From positions 1,583,501 to 1,647,500 of the forward strand of contig JASPKZ010002337.1 in NCBI GenBank assembly GCA_030220185.1: a stretch of 64,000 nucleotides of DNA, given 5' to 3'. Source of the DNA: Diploptera punctata (taxonomy: Eukaryota > Arthropoda > Insecta > Blattodea > Blaberidae). Under the pieces are notes generated by a model. It saw only the letters and a list, made by a program, of their open reading frames with translations. It made no database searches and was not told the origin of the DNA. The position numbers were made by a program, and so were the translations under genes. This document shows, piece after piece, positions 32,339-45,620 of this stretch (position 1 is its first letter; each line of letters opens with the position of its first letter).

Positions 32339-35300
32339 GAACCCGAAATCTACCTATGAAATTTTAAAAGTTGTTGATTGCTGTTTTGTGAGTGTTTTGA
32401 TTTAAGGAACAAGTTCCGATAGATCATTACCGAGTAATTTCATTATTTTTGCTTTAGGAGAAGCTCTCCTTGCCTATGATAATTAGCAAGTGAATGTGGT
32501 TTCATCATGATGTGATATCAGAACAATTTGCAACGAATGTTATGGAATAACTTGATGAATATTTCGAGCAAAGTTGGACTGGTCGTGGTTCCATCGTCAG
32601 CTCGGTCACGAGATCTAACAGGGGATTTTTTCTACAGGGATCACATGAAGAGCCTGATTTAAGTGATTCTTGTCACAAGTGTATGGTCCTGGTTTTAAGA
32701 TTCTAATACAGTCGCTGATGATGTGCGACAATCTCCTGGGATCCAAGAGCGTTCACGACAGTCCATGAGGAGTCGCTGTAAAGTTTGTCGCGATCATTAT
32801 GGTGGACAATTTGAACAACTGCTTTAAACAGTGTAAACATATTTCGAGTAAACAGCTACAAAGGTGACTCAGATAAGAAATAGAAAGTAATTAAATTATT
32901 CGGTAATGAGCCATCGATTTACTTGTATCAAATGCACTCAGAAAACATCGCTGTACACTTGTGAAAGTTTGTCGGTAGAGTTTGTTCTCCCTGTATATAT
33001 AATTCTATGTTATGTTTTATGTTAAACAGGGTATTTATTGGCTGATGAAGGATACGATGTCTGGTTATCAAACTTCAGAGGAAGTTTCTACAGCAGAAAT
33101 CATACATATCTTTCCATAAAAAGCAAACAGTTTTGGGATTTTAGGTAACGTAAAAGTATTTTATTGAAAAATAGTAATGTTATCGTATTTTTCCTCAATA
33201 TGCTATTATTTTGATCTTTGAATGTATTATTAATATATATTTGTGCTAGTTGTACTGACCATATACCATTTAGAACTTTTTTCAATAACTACAACACTGG
33301 TTTCACTAAATATTTAAATCTCCCTTTATTTGTTATGCAGACTGGACCGCTCGAACGTCCCTATTTTCAATTGTATGTGACGAGTAAACGGTTGAAGATA
33401 GAAACATACAACAAAGTTTATATAAAAGGATAACTCAACAAGTTTCGAGTCCTGCTGGTAGATGGTGCAAACACATGTTTTTCATTCTTAGAGTTACCCT
33501 TTATCAAAATGGCGACACCGCAGATGAAAGTGCAATCTATTGTATGGTCTGCGGAGTTTAAATCAAATGTTACCCTTCAAATGGAGTTTCGGCGAGTCTT
33601 TAACCATGATGCTTCAACTGCTAAAAGCATGAAGAAGTGGTACGATACATTTTAAGCTACTGGAACCATGTTACAAATGCATGGTGGTGGTCGCAGAACA
33701 TCGGGCGAAATGGTTGCAAATGTTCAAGCTGTACATGAGCGAAGCCTCCGGAAGTAATTTAAAAGAGCTTCGCGGGAATTTTAGATACCAAATCAACATT
33801 GCAACGAATTGTCCCAAAATGTTCAATAAAGTTTGTACGACTTTGGACAACATTTTCCCTGGCCGTTGGATTGGTAGAGGAGGGCCGATCGCCTGGCTCC
33901 CGAGATCTCCCAATTCAACACCGCTAGATTTATTTCTCTGGAGCTTCATCAAAGTTTACGTCACCCCAATCAGAGACCTTCATGATCTTCAGGACCGCAA
34001 CATAGAGGCTACAGAAAGCATATCAGAAGACATGCTACAACGAAATAGGCAAGAAATTGTTCATAGCTTTAACATCGTCACAGTGACTGCTGGAGCTCAC
34101 ATAGAGGTGTGGTGATGTTGATATTAAGACGTGTTGAGTCATCCTTCGATATAACGTTATTGAAATTTTATATGTTCAACTGTTTGCTTGTCACGTACAA
34201 TTGAAAATATGGACGTCCAAGCGGTCCACCTGTGTGTATTAATATTGACGTTACTATCGTATATGATTATTCCTCTACAACTTATTGGTATTTTATAGAT
34301 AACCTATGTCTCCTTTTACCTCTCAATATAACAATTTCTCGCTTTATCTCTTGCAAAATAAGTTCCAGTTGTAATGCATTTTCATTGGTCGAATAACGAT
34401 TTTTAACTTTAAGCGTGTAAGAAAATATAGTTACCTCTCTAACATTCCAAATAGAGGAAAAAATAAATAAAAATATATATTATCTAGAACATGTCTATAT
34501 AAGTTACGTAGGAGAATTTTAAAATATATAATTACAATCCTAATAGATTATATTAGCACTGTTATATTTTTACGCGTGGCGCAATGTAGAATACGTTGGA
34601 ATTTCAATTGTTAAAATTTCCGTTTCTGTATCATCATCATCAGCATCATCATCATCATCTTCACGGTACAGGCTCCATGACCTGTTCCGGCTCAATACTC
34701 CATCGCTTTCTTGGTCTGCCAGGATCTCTTCTCCCTCGTGGTTTGTACATCCAAGCCTGCTTCGGAAATCTGTTATCTCTTCGTTGCAGGAGTTCAGTCC
34801 ATCGCTTCTTGTAATTACAGATTTGATGTGTAATTGACATTACTCCTAACTCTTCTCTTATAGTTGCATTCCTTATATGATCTCATCGTTGTACATCCCG
34901 TTTCTGTACAATAATAAAATATTGGAAACAAAAGCATTTGAATAGCGGAGAGAAACAAATTATTTTGAATGATTTCAAACAGATTAGTGGAAAAGTCCGA
35001 TATTAGCCATTGAGGGCATGGTAAAAACAGCAGTACAAATAAATAGGTGAGTTAGCATTGAGCATCATTTTTCTCTTGATATAATTGTAAACATAGGATA
35101 TCTATCGGCATCATTGAAACGCGTAATATATGTTTATGTCACAAATTAAATACAAAATCGAAGTTCTTCATTATTAGTACCATCTTACTTAGTATTCAAT
35201 ATTATTTTCTGTAGAATATGTTTCATAAGAACATTGTTTCTATCGATGATAGTTCCATACACAATTCAGTCGTATGGCGGGTAGCACTACGGTTCCCCCC

Positions 35301-38300
35301 ATTAGACGGTGTTGGTGAAATAATACCTTACGCAAGTTTATATGCAATATAACTGGAAATTAGTTCGGAATTATTAGCATAGCACTTTATTTCTAACTCA
35401 TGACTGTCTTCGCACGCTGACTCCAAACTCTCAGCTGACTTAACTTCGCTTAACTAACAACAAGCATAACTCAATTAGCTGGTTAAACTTCCCTCAAAAG
35501 ATGCAGCCATGTCCCCGAAGTGGGACAACCGGGGATCGATCGATCAATGTGATACCTAACAAATATCCATGGCGTTACAGTGAGTTGCAGTATTATTAAT
35601 TAAGGATGGGATATACAGCGTGTCCACAAATATAGTATCATGCTTTAAACTACTACTACGTCGCTTTGGATAATCGTATCTAAATGAAATTGCTGACAAT
35701 CAAAAGAGAAGCTCAAAACGTTTTTGCTATACCTCATAGACATTGAATGTGGCCCCCACTAGTGACGCTGCAGACATCGCTGTCTGCTAAATATCCAACA
35801 ATTAACCCATATTGACCACAAAAAACATGATTCAATTTAGTTTAGTTTTTGTATTGTTGTCCATTATTCTCCATTGTTGACATTGTCAACATGCACAAAA
35901 CGTTTTGAGTTTCTCTTTTGATTGTCGCCAATTTCATTTAGATACGATTATCCAAAGCGACGTAGTAGTAGTTTAAAGTATGATACTATATTTGTGGACA
36001 CGGTGTACTGTGTATCTAAAATGTATGATAGTGATATTTATTTTCTAGCTGGCACGAGATTGGAATATACGATGCTCCAGCCATATTTAATTACATAATA
36101 AATACAACTGGAGTTGAAAGTCATTATCACGTGGGATATTCTATGGGAGCAACAGTGCTCTTTGTTTTGGCCTCTATGAAACCCGAGTACAACAAGAATA
36201 TAAGGCTCTTGGTTGCACAAGGTCCACCAGTGTTCTTTAATGGACAACAGAGTGCAATTTTCACTCCTACTACTCAAGTAAGTAAAATGTATTAACGGTA
36301 AAGCAAGGTAATTCCGATCATGGGGGTAATTCCGATCTGTTCAGAAACCACAATTATAATCGAGTTCTCATATTGCTGGCATCTTCTGCGAAGCGTTTCA
36401 AATATTGTGTTCAATGTGAATGCTAGTTGAACAGCATCTTTATAGTGAAGTGGACATTTTGTGTCTCTTATACTTTTCTTTTAAATAAACTAGGTATTTA
36501 TCATAAGTAATGCCACGAGTGATTTCCAAATTATCGATAAATTCACGACTCACGAAGTGAGGAGTGAATTTATCTAGAGAATTTGGAAATCAAGAGTGGC
36601 ATTTGTTAGGACTATTTAACGAATAAAATTAAGCTGTTTACTCACAAATCATTATTTAACTATAGTTATTTTAAAATATTTATATATTTAATGTAAACGG
36701 CGATGTTTGAAAACAAATGAGAAACGATAGGTACGCTTCTACTGCTTCTTTTGTTTATCACTGCAACCAGATCATACTATTTATTGCCAAAGGAACGCAA
36801 TATTGTAAGAATGCTCTCTAGTGGAGAAAAAATGAAACACATCAATCTGTATATTAATTCATTTTTGATGTCGTATGATGTAAATATGACAATTATATTT
36901 TTCTCGATTATTACCTGGGAAAAAATACATTTAAGAAAGTGCAAACAGTGGTTTCTTTTTTTGGTGGTATAATCAATTGCTACAAATGTTGACATGTAAG
37001 CACTATTATATACAATCTGGTAGCCGTATTTGTTATAGGCTCAGTCACTGCAAAATAACGGTCAGACCTGTTCAGAATATTAAAAAGGAGGAGCTTTGTT
37101 TAATATATGATAATCCTAACACTGATAAATATTTCGTGAAACACGACTCTGATTGGTTGTAAAACAGAAATCATTGAAACGTGATTGGTCATTGACTCCC
37201 ATTTGGGGCATGAGTTAAATAGTCAATAAAATATATACTTTTTCAGATTGTGATAGGGTGAACGTTAATATTAAATATTTACTTAGAGTTTCAACATGTA
37301 ACTCCAATAGGGAACATTGGGATGCGTGTAAGCAAACAGTTTTCGGACACTTTTGAAATCCACAATGGGTTGAAGCAAGGAGATATACACTCTCCTCTAC
37401 TATTTAATTTTGTACTAGAGCATGCCATTAAATCTTTAGAGGATGAAGAAGGCCTACTAGTCAATGGTATTAATAAGCTGTTAGTTTATGCTGATGATGT
37501 AGTACTATTGGGCGATAGCGAGGAGATACTAAAGGCCAACAAGCACACACTACTCAGTAACACTAAGAAATTTTGGGACTGGAAGTAAATATCAATAAAA
37601 CTAAATATATGGTCAGACATAGAAATACATTATATAATGGAAATGGACAGCTAATGACAAATGAGGGAAATTTTGAGGAAGTGGCTGAATTCAAATACCT
37701 AGGAACAATAATCACAAACAGGAATGAGATGCACAAGAAAATTAAACATAGGCTCAATTCTGGAAATGCGTGCTATTATACATCACAGAGACTCTTGACT
37801 TCCCAACTCCTTTCAAAAAATGTCAAACTGAAAATATATAAAACTTATTCTATCAGTTATATTATATAGATGCGAAACATGGACTCTTACTTTAAGGGAT
37901 GTAAGGAGATTACGAGTATTTGAGAATAAATATCCTAGGGAATTTTTTGGACCAAAGAGAGATGAACAGACAGGCTAATGGAGAAGACTGCATAACAATG
38001 AATGGTCTGTATAGAAAGTCAGATATAATAAGAACAGTTAAGTCTCGTACACTACGGTGCGCAGGACATGTGGCACGAATAGGGAATGAAAGACTTGGAT
38101 GGTAGCTTCCTGTAGGAAAACCAGAGGGAAAACTCTCAGTTGGTAGACCAAGAATGAGGTGGGAGAATAACAACTATGATTTGAGGAAGCAGATTATACG
38201 GGGAATGATTGGAAGACATTGGCTCAGGATAAGGATGTATGGAGAGCTTATGTCCACACGGCCATGAACGTACGGGTTCGATAGTGCCAGTGAGTTAGTT

Positions 38301-41300
38301 AGTTTTTATGGCACATTGGGGCAATTCCGATCAATACTAATCGTAATTAGCCTGAGTGGTAGAAACGACTCAGTATTATTCGAATATGTTTCATTTTTAT
38401 TATTAACGTTTAAATAATGAAATTAAACACCTGATGAATGATACCCGATTGATGTAGGCCGCGGCAGAAAATTGTGGTACAGGTTCACTTTATGTTCACA
38501 AGGTTAATGCAGAATGCAATGGATATGACACAGCAAAGAAATAATTGTGCGATTTTTGTTAGCAGAGACACTAGCTTTTGCATTATTCTGTATTTAAGAT
38601 TTTTCTTTAGCTTTCAATAAGGTGATTGGAATTGTCCAAATGTCGGAGGAACTTCGATCAAACTTACCTAAGTAAGTAATAGAACAGTAAACAATTCTCA
38701 ATTTTTTTAATTCTTTTTTACGAATAATATTACAGTTATCAGAAAAAATGCTAAAGTGATCGACATTCCCATATTTCACTCTATATGCTATAATCTTAAC
38801 CTAACTTTTATGTATTTATTTAATGTCAATCTTCTGTGAAGAAAAAGTAACTCAATACTCCTAAAAGTCATTAAGAAACACCAATGAGGTTACTATATAA
38901 GATGTCATTATTATCATCATTATCAACTTCACGATATAAGCCTTCTGGCCTCTTCCGGTTCTTCATTCCACCGCCTTATTTGTCTTCGTCGGGGTCTCTT
39001 GCCTACAGATGTATTTTAGCAGGCTCTTTTGAGTATTCGGCTCTCTTCCAGTCTATCTAGATGTTGAAATCATCCTGTTATATAAATTTGAACTTTATCT
39101 AAGATAATTGTAATTTGCAAATATTTACGTATATCTTCACTTCTAATGTGATATTTTAATAATCATCCTGTTATTGCTCTTAAAAATTAAATTTCCGACG
39201 CATTTATTATTTCCTCCTTTTTATTAAGCACCCAATATTCACAGCCATACAAAAATTATAGAATAGCTTTATTTAGCCTGGTGGAGTTAGGGCCATGTGG
39301 CCTTCTCTTCCATTCACCATGACAAACATATTGTTACATTTAAATTTTAAAAAATTACAATAATAGTACATACTAAACAATTATCTGGGCAAACTGAATA
39401 ATAATGAAAATAATGTTTAATAATACAATAAATAAAATTAAAATTAATCTAATACAAGAATATATACACAAAGAAATAACAGATCGAATCTACTATACAT
39501 AAAAAGAAAAGAAAAAATATACAAAGAAGGTTATAAACTCTAATGAATTAATCTACTGCTTATATATATAAGACAATACGTAAATATATTAACAAATCTT
39601 AATTATATTTATATTAAACAATGCAAATACAAACTATTAATGGTAATATTAGTGAGATGTTTCTGTTAATCATTTTATTTTATTATGGCGTATTAATAAA
39701 ATTATAATATAATTTGGGGTGTTCTAAGAGTGTGATACATAGCCTCTAATATTAAGAGGACAAAGAGTTAAAGCAATCAAAATTTGATTCGGTACCATAA
39801 GGTATGATAATGGTGATTGGACGAAGCTTCACAACCGGGAAAATCTTAATTTAATTCGTTAATATCTATGTCAGTAAGTCTAGGAGATTGAGATGGCCAA
39901 GTTGAACGATCATAAAATACCTATTATAATTATATGTCCAATATACAGAGTGTAACTAAATTCCCATTACAGACTTTGAAGACGTGTAGTGGGGACCAAG
40001 ACGGTTACGTTTAGCATATGGACTCATGTCCGAAAACATACCGTTTTCCCGCTACACGCAAAAAACCACAACACACGTTGCTCTGCGTTACGCCTGCTGC
40101 TTATCGTCTGGATCCCCTTACAAGAAGGGTTCGATGTGGCGACCACCTACATTAATGCAGATACAGTACTGCCGCAGCCATAACCCGTTCCAGTAGGTCT
40201 TCCTCGAATGCCACAGGGTACTTGTAAATCACGGATTCTATGTGGTCCCACAGGTAGTGGTGAAGCGGAGTCAATTCGGGAGAACATGCACGCCAAGCAA
40301 TCGGGCCACCACAACCTATCCACTGTTGTCAAAATCATTGATTCAGATGATCTCGGATGAGCGACCCACCCATTGTACCGAACTTCGCCATACAACACCA
40401 TGTAGGCGTATTCAGCAAACGTGTAATTCACCGAGGTCAATAACAAAACTACACCCCCCCCCAAGTAACCTAACTAATATTTACAACTACCGCGTGCCAA
40501 TGGTTCCACTATCCAAAATGTTGCCACATTCACATTACTCTATAAAAATAGGATTTTAAAATTAAACCATTTTATGCTATATTAACACGCACATACCTGT
40601 AAAAAAATCGGTTAGTTGATTTGATAACTTCGGAATATCTCCGTCTCTTTCTATCTAACGACGGTTGACAGGCTTTTTATAAAGTGTCACTCAGGGCGGT
40701 GGTTAAAACTGAAGATTTTTTGTCAGTTCCAAGAATAAAGCATGGTACTAACAACAGTCCCTGTTCTTTGAGGCTGCAAATGTGGGACAGTTGAACGTGT
40801 GCTGTGGTATTTTGCGTGTAGCAGGAAAACGGTACATTTCTGGACACGAGTTCCTATGCTAAACTTAAATGTTTTCAATAATCAATTGAGTTGGTGTTTA
40901 CTTGATGAAAATCCATATTTATTAATTAAATAAAAATAAAACGTAGTTTTAACATGTCTGAAGAAGGTACAGTGTACCGAAACAGCAGTTACTGAATTAT
41001 ATAATAAATATGAAAATCAAATAAAACTACGTTTTATTTTTATTTAAATATTAAATGTTTTCGTCCCCACTACAAGCCCTCAAAACATGTAATGGGAATT
41101 TAGTTACACCTTGTATACAGAATGAGTCGGGATGAAAGGTAAATGCTTTGAGGGGAGATAGTACTGGTGATTCTGAACAAAAAAAAACTTCTAATATACA
41201 TATGTCATTTTCTTAACGGTTTCAGGGTAATTTAATGAAACAAACGAGGAACCGGAAAAAAGCAGGTGACAGTAAATCAAGAAACTGTTACCTTAAGTTT

Positions 41301-44300
41301 TGTTTAATTGTGAACGTTTCCTCACAAAATATGTTCAATCACTCCATCGCCAACTTCAATGCATTTTGCTGCTCTTGTAGACAGCTGTTGTGTTGCTGAT
41401 CTGAGCCCATTCGTACATTCCTTTACTTAAGCACAACCATGAGAAATTCCTCTCTTGTATCCACTCTGTGCTTGTAGACTTTGCTGTTAAGACAACCCCA
41501 CAAACAGTAATCTAATGGGGTAAGATCGGGTGACCTCAGTGGCCAAGCAATGATTCCACCGCGCCGATCCAACGCCCAGGATACGTTTTGTAGAGGTGCC
41601 GTTTCACTGGCCGTATGGAATGTGCAGGAGCTCCATCATGCTGAAAGTACATACGAGCTCTTGTTGCAAAAGGGATATACTCCAGGTATTCTGGCAACAC
41701 ATTTTCAAGGAATTCGGTTCCTCGTTGTTTTCATTAAATTACCCTGAGACCGTTAAAAAAAGGTCATATGTATATTATAAGGAGCTCTTGAAATAACTCC
41801 GAACCCTGTGTTAAATCAATTAGCAGCGCAATTCGTATGTGGAAATAGTGTAACAAGAGCTATTTGCGCCAACTGGGTGTTTATGTTCTTTGGTTATGAT
41901 GCCAAACAGCTAAATGAGGTAAGTAGAAAGTATATAAAACTAGCGAAAAACTCGGCGTGTGCTGCTATGCCTAAATAAGTGAAATGTGAGTTTTTATTTT
42001 TCGTTGAATTAGTTAATACCCATGATGATATTAAATTTTGAAGCGGAGTGCAACAAAAGAAAGGGGAGACCAAAAGAACAATGGGTACAAGGAGAATAGT
42101 AGTATGGCGTCGAGATTGTTAACAGAGAGTGATGCAGAAAATAGGGATTTATGGAGTAGTAAAATTTCCAATGGGTTGTAGGAAAACTACTGTATTGTAG
42201 AGAAATTCGTAATAAAGAAGAAGAAATAAGAAATTACGGGTTAATTAAAATGTATGGTATACATTGCGACGAACCAAACATGGCGGTTGCTAGAATCAAT
42301 TTTTAATTTCGGATTTCAGATGAACCTCCACTTCCAATGAATGGATATCGCTGATTTTAACAATATCTATCTCGGTTTATTTTAATAGTATATACTGAGT
42401 TTCGTTGTGAAATATCGAAAATTGTCATCTGTAGTAAAGTTTTCTCCTGAATTTTAAATGTTGACACAAAATGCTCCGCTATAACATTACTACCAAATGA
42501 CGTCATTTGAAAACAGGAATTGTAATTTATGTTGTTTTTGAAGAAATGTTTTCAATCATAAGTAATTCCATTTAACAACATTTTACGATTGATTATTCAC
42601 AACAGTGCAAACGAAAATAACTTTTCTATCCCTATTAAACTCTTAAAACTGGAAATATGGTCCGCGAAAACACAAACGGCGATTAACTTCTCGTGCAGTA
42701 CATAAAAAAACGCGCGCATATTCGAAAACAAAATTGTGTCAAAATTTCAAGTCAATCATCCGACTACTTTTCGAGTTTTGCGAACACAATCATACGCTGA
42801 CTGAGTTGTAATATATAAAGGCAATACAATTATTTTAGAATAAAATGGCCCATTTTACCTAAGTGAGAGAATAACATATCCTAGTTGTGAACGGATTAGA
42901 TTATACAGTGAATGATTGGAAATCATTAGTTCAGGATAGGGATGTGGTAGTGTTTATTGCCATGAACCTACGTGTCCGATAATGCCAGTGGGTTAGTTAG
43001 TTAAAATAGTTCATTTTTTGTAATTTTCATTCAGTTGGCATTATTTATTTTTGAATTAATAGTAGACAATCATTGCCGTACAGACTAAAAAACATTAAGA
43101 ATAATACGAGATGGGTGGATTAAACATGGATGTGCAAAAGTGTGAATATCTGATAGTGGAGGATGATAAAATAGAAAATGTACCTATAGAAGGTAAACAA
43201 TTGAAGATGTTAAAACTGCAAAAGGTTTATCTCCAGTCATAACAGCACTGTTGCTGCGTCACACTGACGTAGATACTAACCATGTATAGTTAGGAACAAA
43301 TAGAAAATGAAGCACTTACACAGCTTACTTGGGGTATGACGTGAAGTGAGTGTACGTGGGATAAAACGGTATTAGTTCGCAAATCATCCACAAACGAAGA
43401 ATTTCAATATCGGATAGTACCTGATTGTAATTTTTAATAAACAAGGGATTAGTAGTGATAAGATTATAATGACTATTTAACTCGTGCCACAAATGCTAGT
43501 CAATGACCAATCACGTTTCAATGAATGTTGTTTTACAACCAATGACAGCCGTGTTTCACCTCGCTCTTCATCGATTTCTCTTTATCAGCTCCTGCTTTTG
43601 TGATAAAGTTCCTCCTTTTTAATGTTCTGAACAGGTCAAAGCATTATTTTTCTCCAACAAATACATTGAATGTAGCGAGTAATTAAAAGATTCCTTTATT
43701 TTACAAGTTGTTTACTAAAAAATAAATGAATAACCCGTAATGTTGATTATGATATATAGTTTGATGTGTTTCATTATTTCTCCACTTAGGTGCACTCTTA
43801 CAATATTGCGATCTTATTTGGCAATAAATAAATAATATGATCAAGCAGCAGTGAATGAACATAACCTCACATTTCTGATTTGTTTTCAAACATCGCCGTT
43901 TACATTAAATATATAAATATTTTAAAATAACTATAGTTAAACAATGATTTGTAAGTAAACAGCTTAATGTTATTCGTTAAATAGTCCTAACAAATGCCAC
44001 TCTTGATTTCCAAATTCTCTAGATAAATTCACTCCTTACTTCGTGAATCGTGAATTTATTGATAATTTGTAAATCACTCGTGGCATTACTTATGATAATA
44101 AATCAAGGACATGCCATGATAAGAACCTGGCCTACCGGATCTACACCAAAACAAACCTACATGGAGTAGAGAGGCAGGGGAGTAAATTAATTTCAATATT
44201 ACGTTTATAATTATTGTTTATAGTTATTTTTACTTTTGTTTCAGACATTATTGCCCCTCGTCATCACACATGTAGGTCTTGGAATGTCCATCAGATCTGT

Positions 44301-44592
44301 TAATCACTATTTACAAGCTCATAACTACGGTAAGACAAATAATATACATTAGATTAGAATATATACTCAGAATAAAGTTGTAACTATTTTCCCCCGAAAC
44401 TGAGTTTTACATGGAAAAAACTGTAGTTAATGACATCTGGGATATTTACCCATATGAAAATGAAATGGGTCGCAGGTTCAAACCCAGCCGGGATCGATGG
44501 ATGTTTTAGAATGGAAAATTCCAAGGAGCAAGTCCTCTGGGAGGGAATTTAAGCCGTGGGTCCCGAATCTGAAGATTGGGTTGTTATGTATG

Positions 44593-44640
<48 letters not shown>

Positions 44641-45571
44641 TTGTATGATATGGCAAGGAATAAAATTACATTATATTTTCCAATTATTTCTAAATTATAA
44701 ATCACGTAGAAGGAAAAATGATGGACGCCGAGACAGAAGATAGTCTGAACAATTTAAACACTTCTAGCTTTCATGAAACCGGAACGAGCCAACAGGATTA
44801 ATCCCTGGATTATGAAGAAGAAGAAGAAGAAGGACGTTTCCTTGATAAAACAGCTCTTAATGTAATATAAATAGTGTCAGTAATGCACATGGTGTTCTCC
44901 CCAAGAGTAGGTATTTCACTGTAAACTCAGCATTCTCCCATTCCTTAACTCAGCCTTGCGTTTTGTATCTGCATTCAAACCATTTATTTTAATATTGTCT
45001 ACGGTTTAATGTATTTTTTTGCCTCTAACCTTCTTTCCGTTGACTGCTTAAATCAATAACCAGTTTTAAATTCATAATATTTCACCGATATCTTAAAAGA
45101 ATTGAAGACTATGCCAATTTTGGAATATATTAAACAGTACCAACTAAATTGGAAATACCATGTTGAAAGAATGAGTTCAAATCGCATCCCCAAAGCTGTT
45201 TATAATTATATACCAAGAGGACAAAGATCACTGGGCCGTCCTATGAAACGCTGGAGGGAAAATTTTCTATAGGATCGTAACAGGCCTTGGCCTAATACTT
45301 GGAAGGAAGAAGAAGAAGAATATTTCAAAATCCCCTTACTTATAAAATATATAAATAGCTTATCCCTTAAAGTTAAGAAAGCTAATATTAAATCTTCGGT
45401 TTTCGCTCAACATTCCATACAAAATGAATTTATTATTATTATTATTATTACTATTATTATTATTATTACTATTATTATTATTATTACTATTATTATTACT
45501 ACTATTATTATTATTACTACTATTATTATTATTATTATTACTATTATTATTATTACTATTATTATTATTAC

Positions 45572-45620
<49 letters not shown>

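Noticed and set aside
38611..38671. 61-nt exon-like interval with good splice sites (TTTTTCTTTAG| and |GTAAGT) that could fill the lipase 2 gap
   Set aside because: In the phase required by exon 3 it hits TGA. In the open frame its exit phase does not fit exon 4. It is also near repeated ATTCCGATC motifs, so it is probably repeat sequence.
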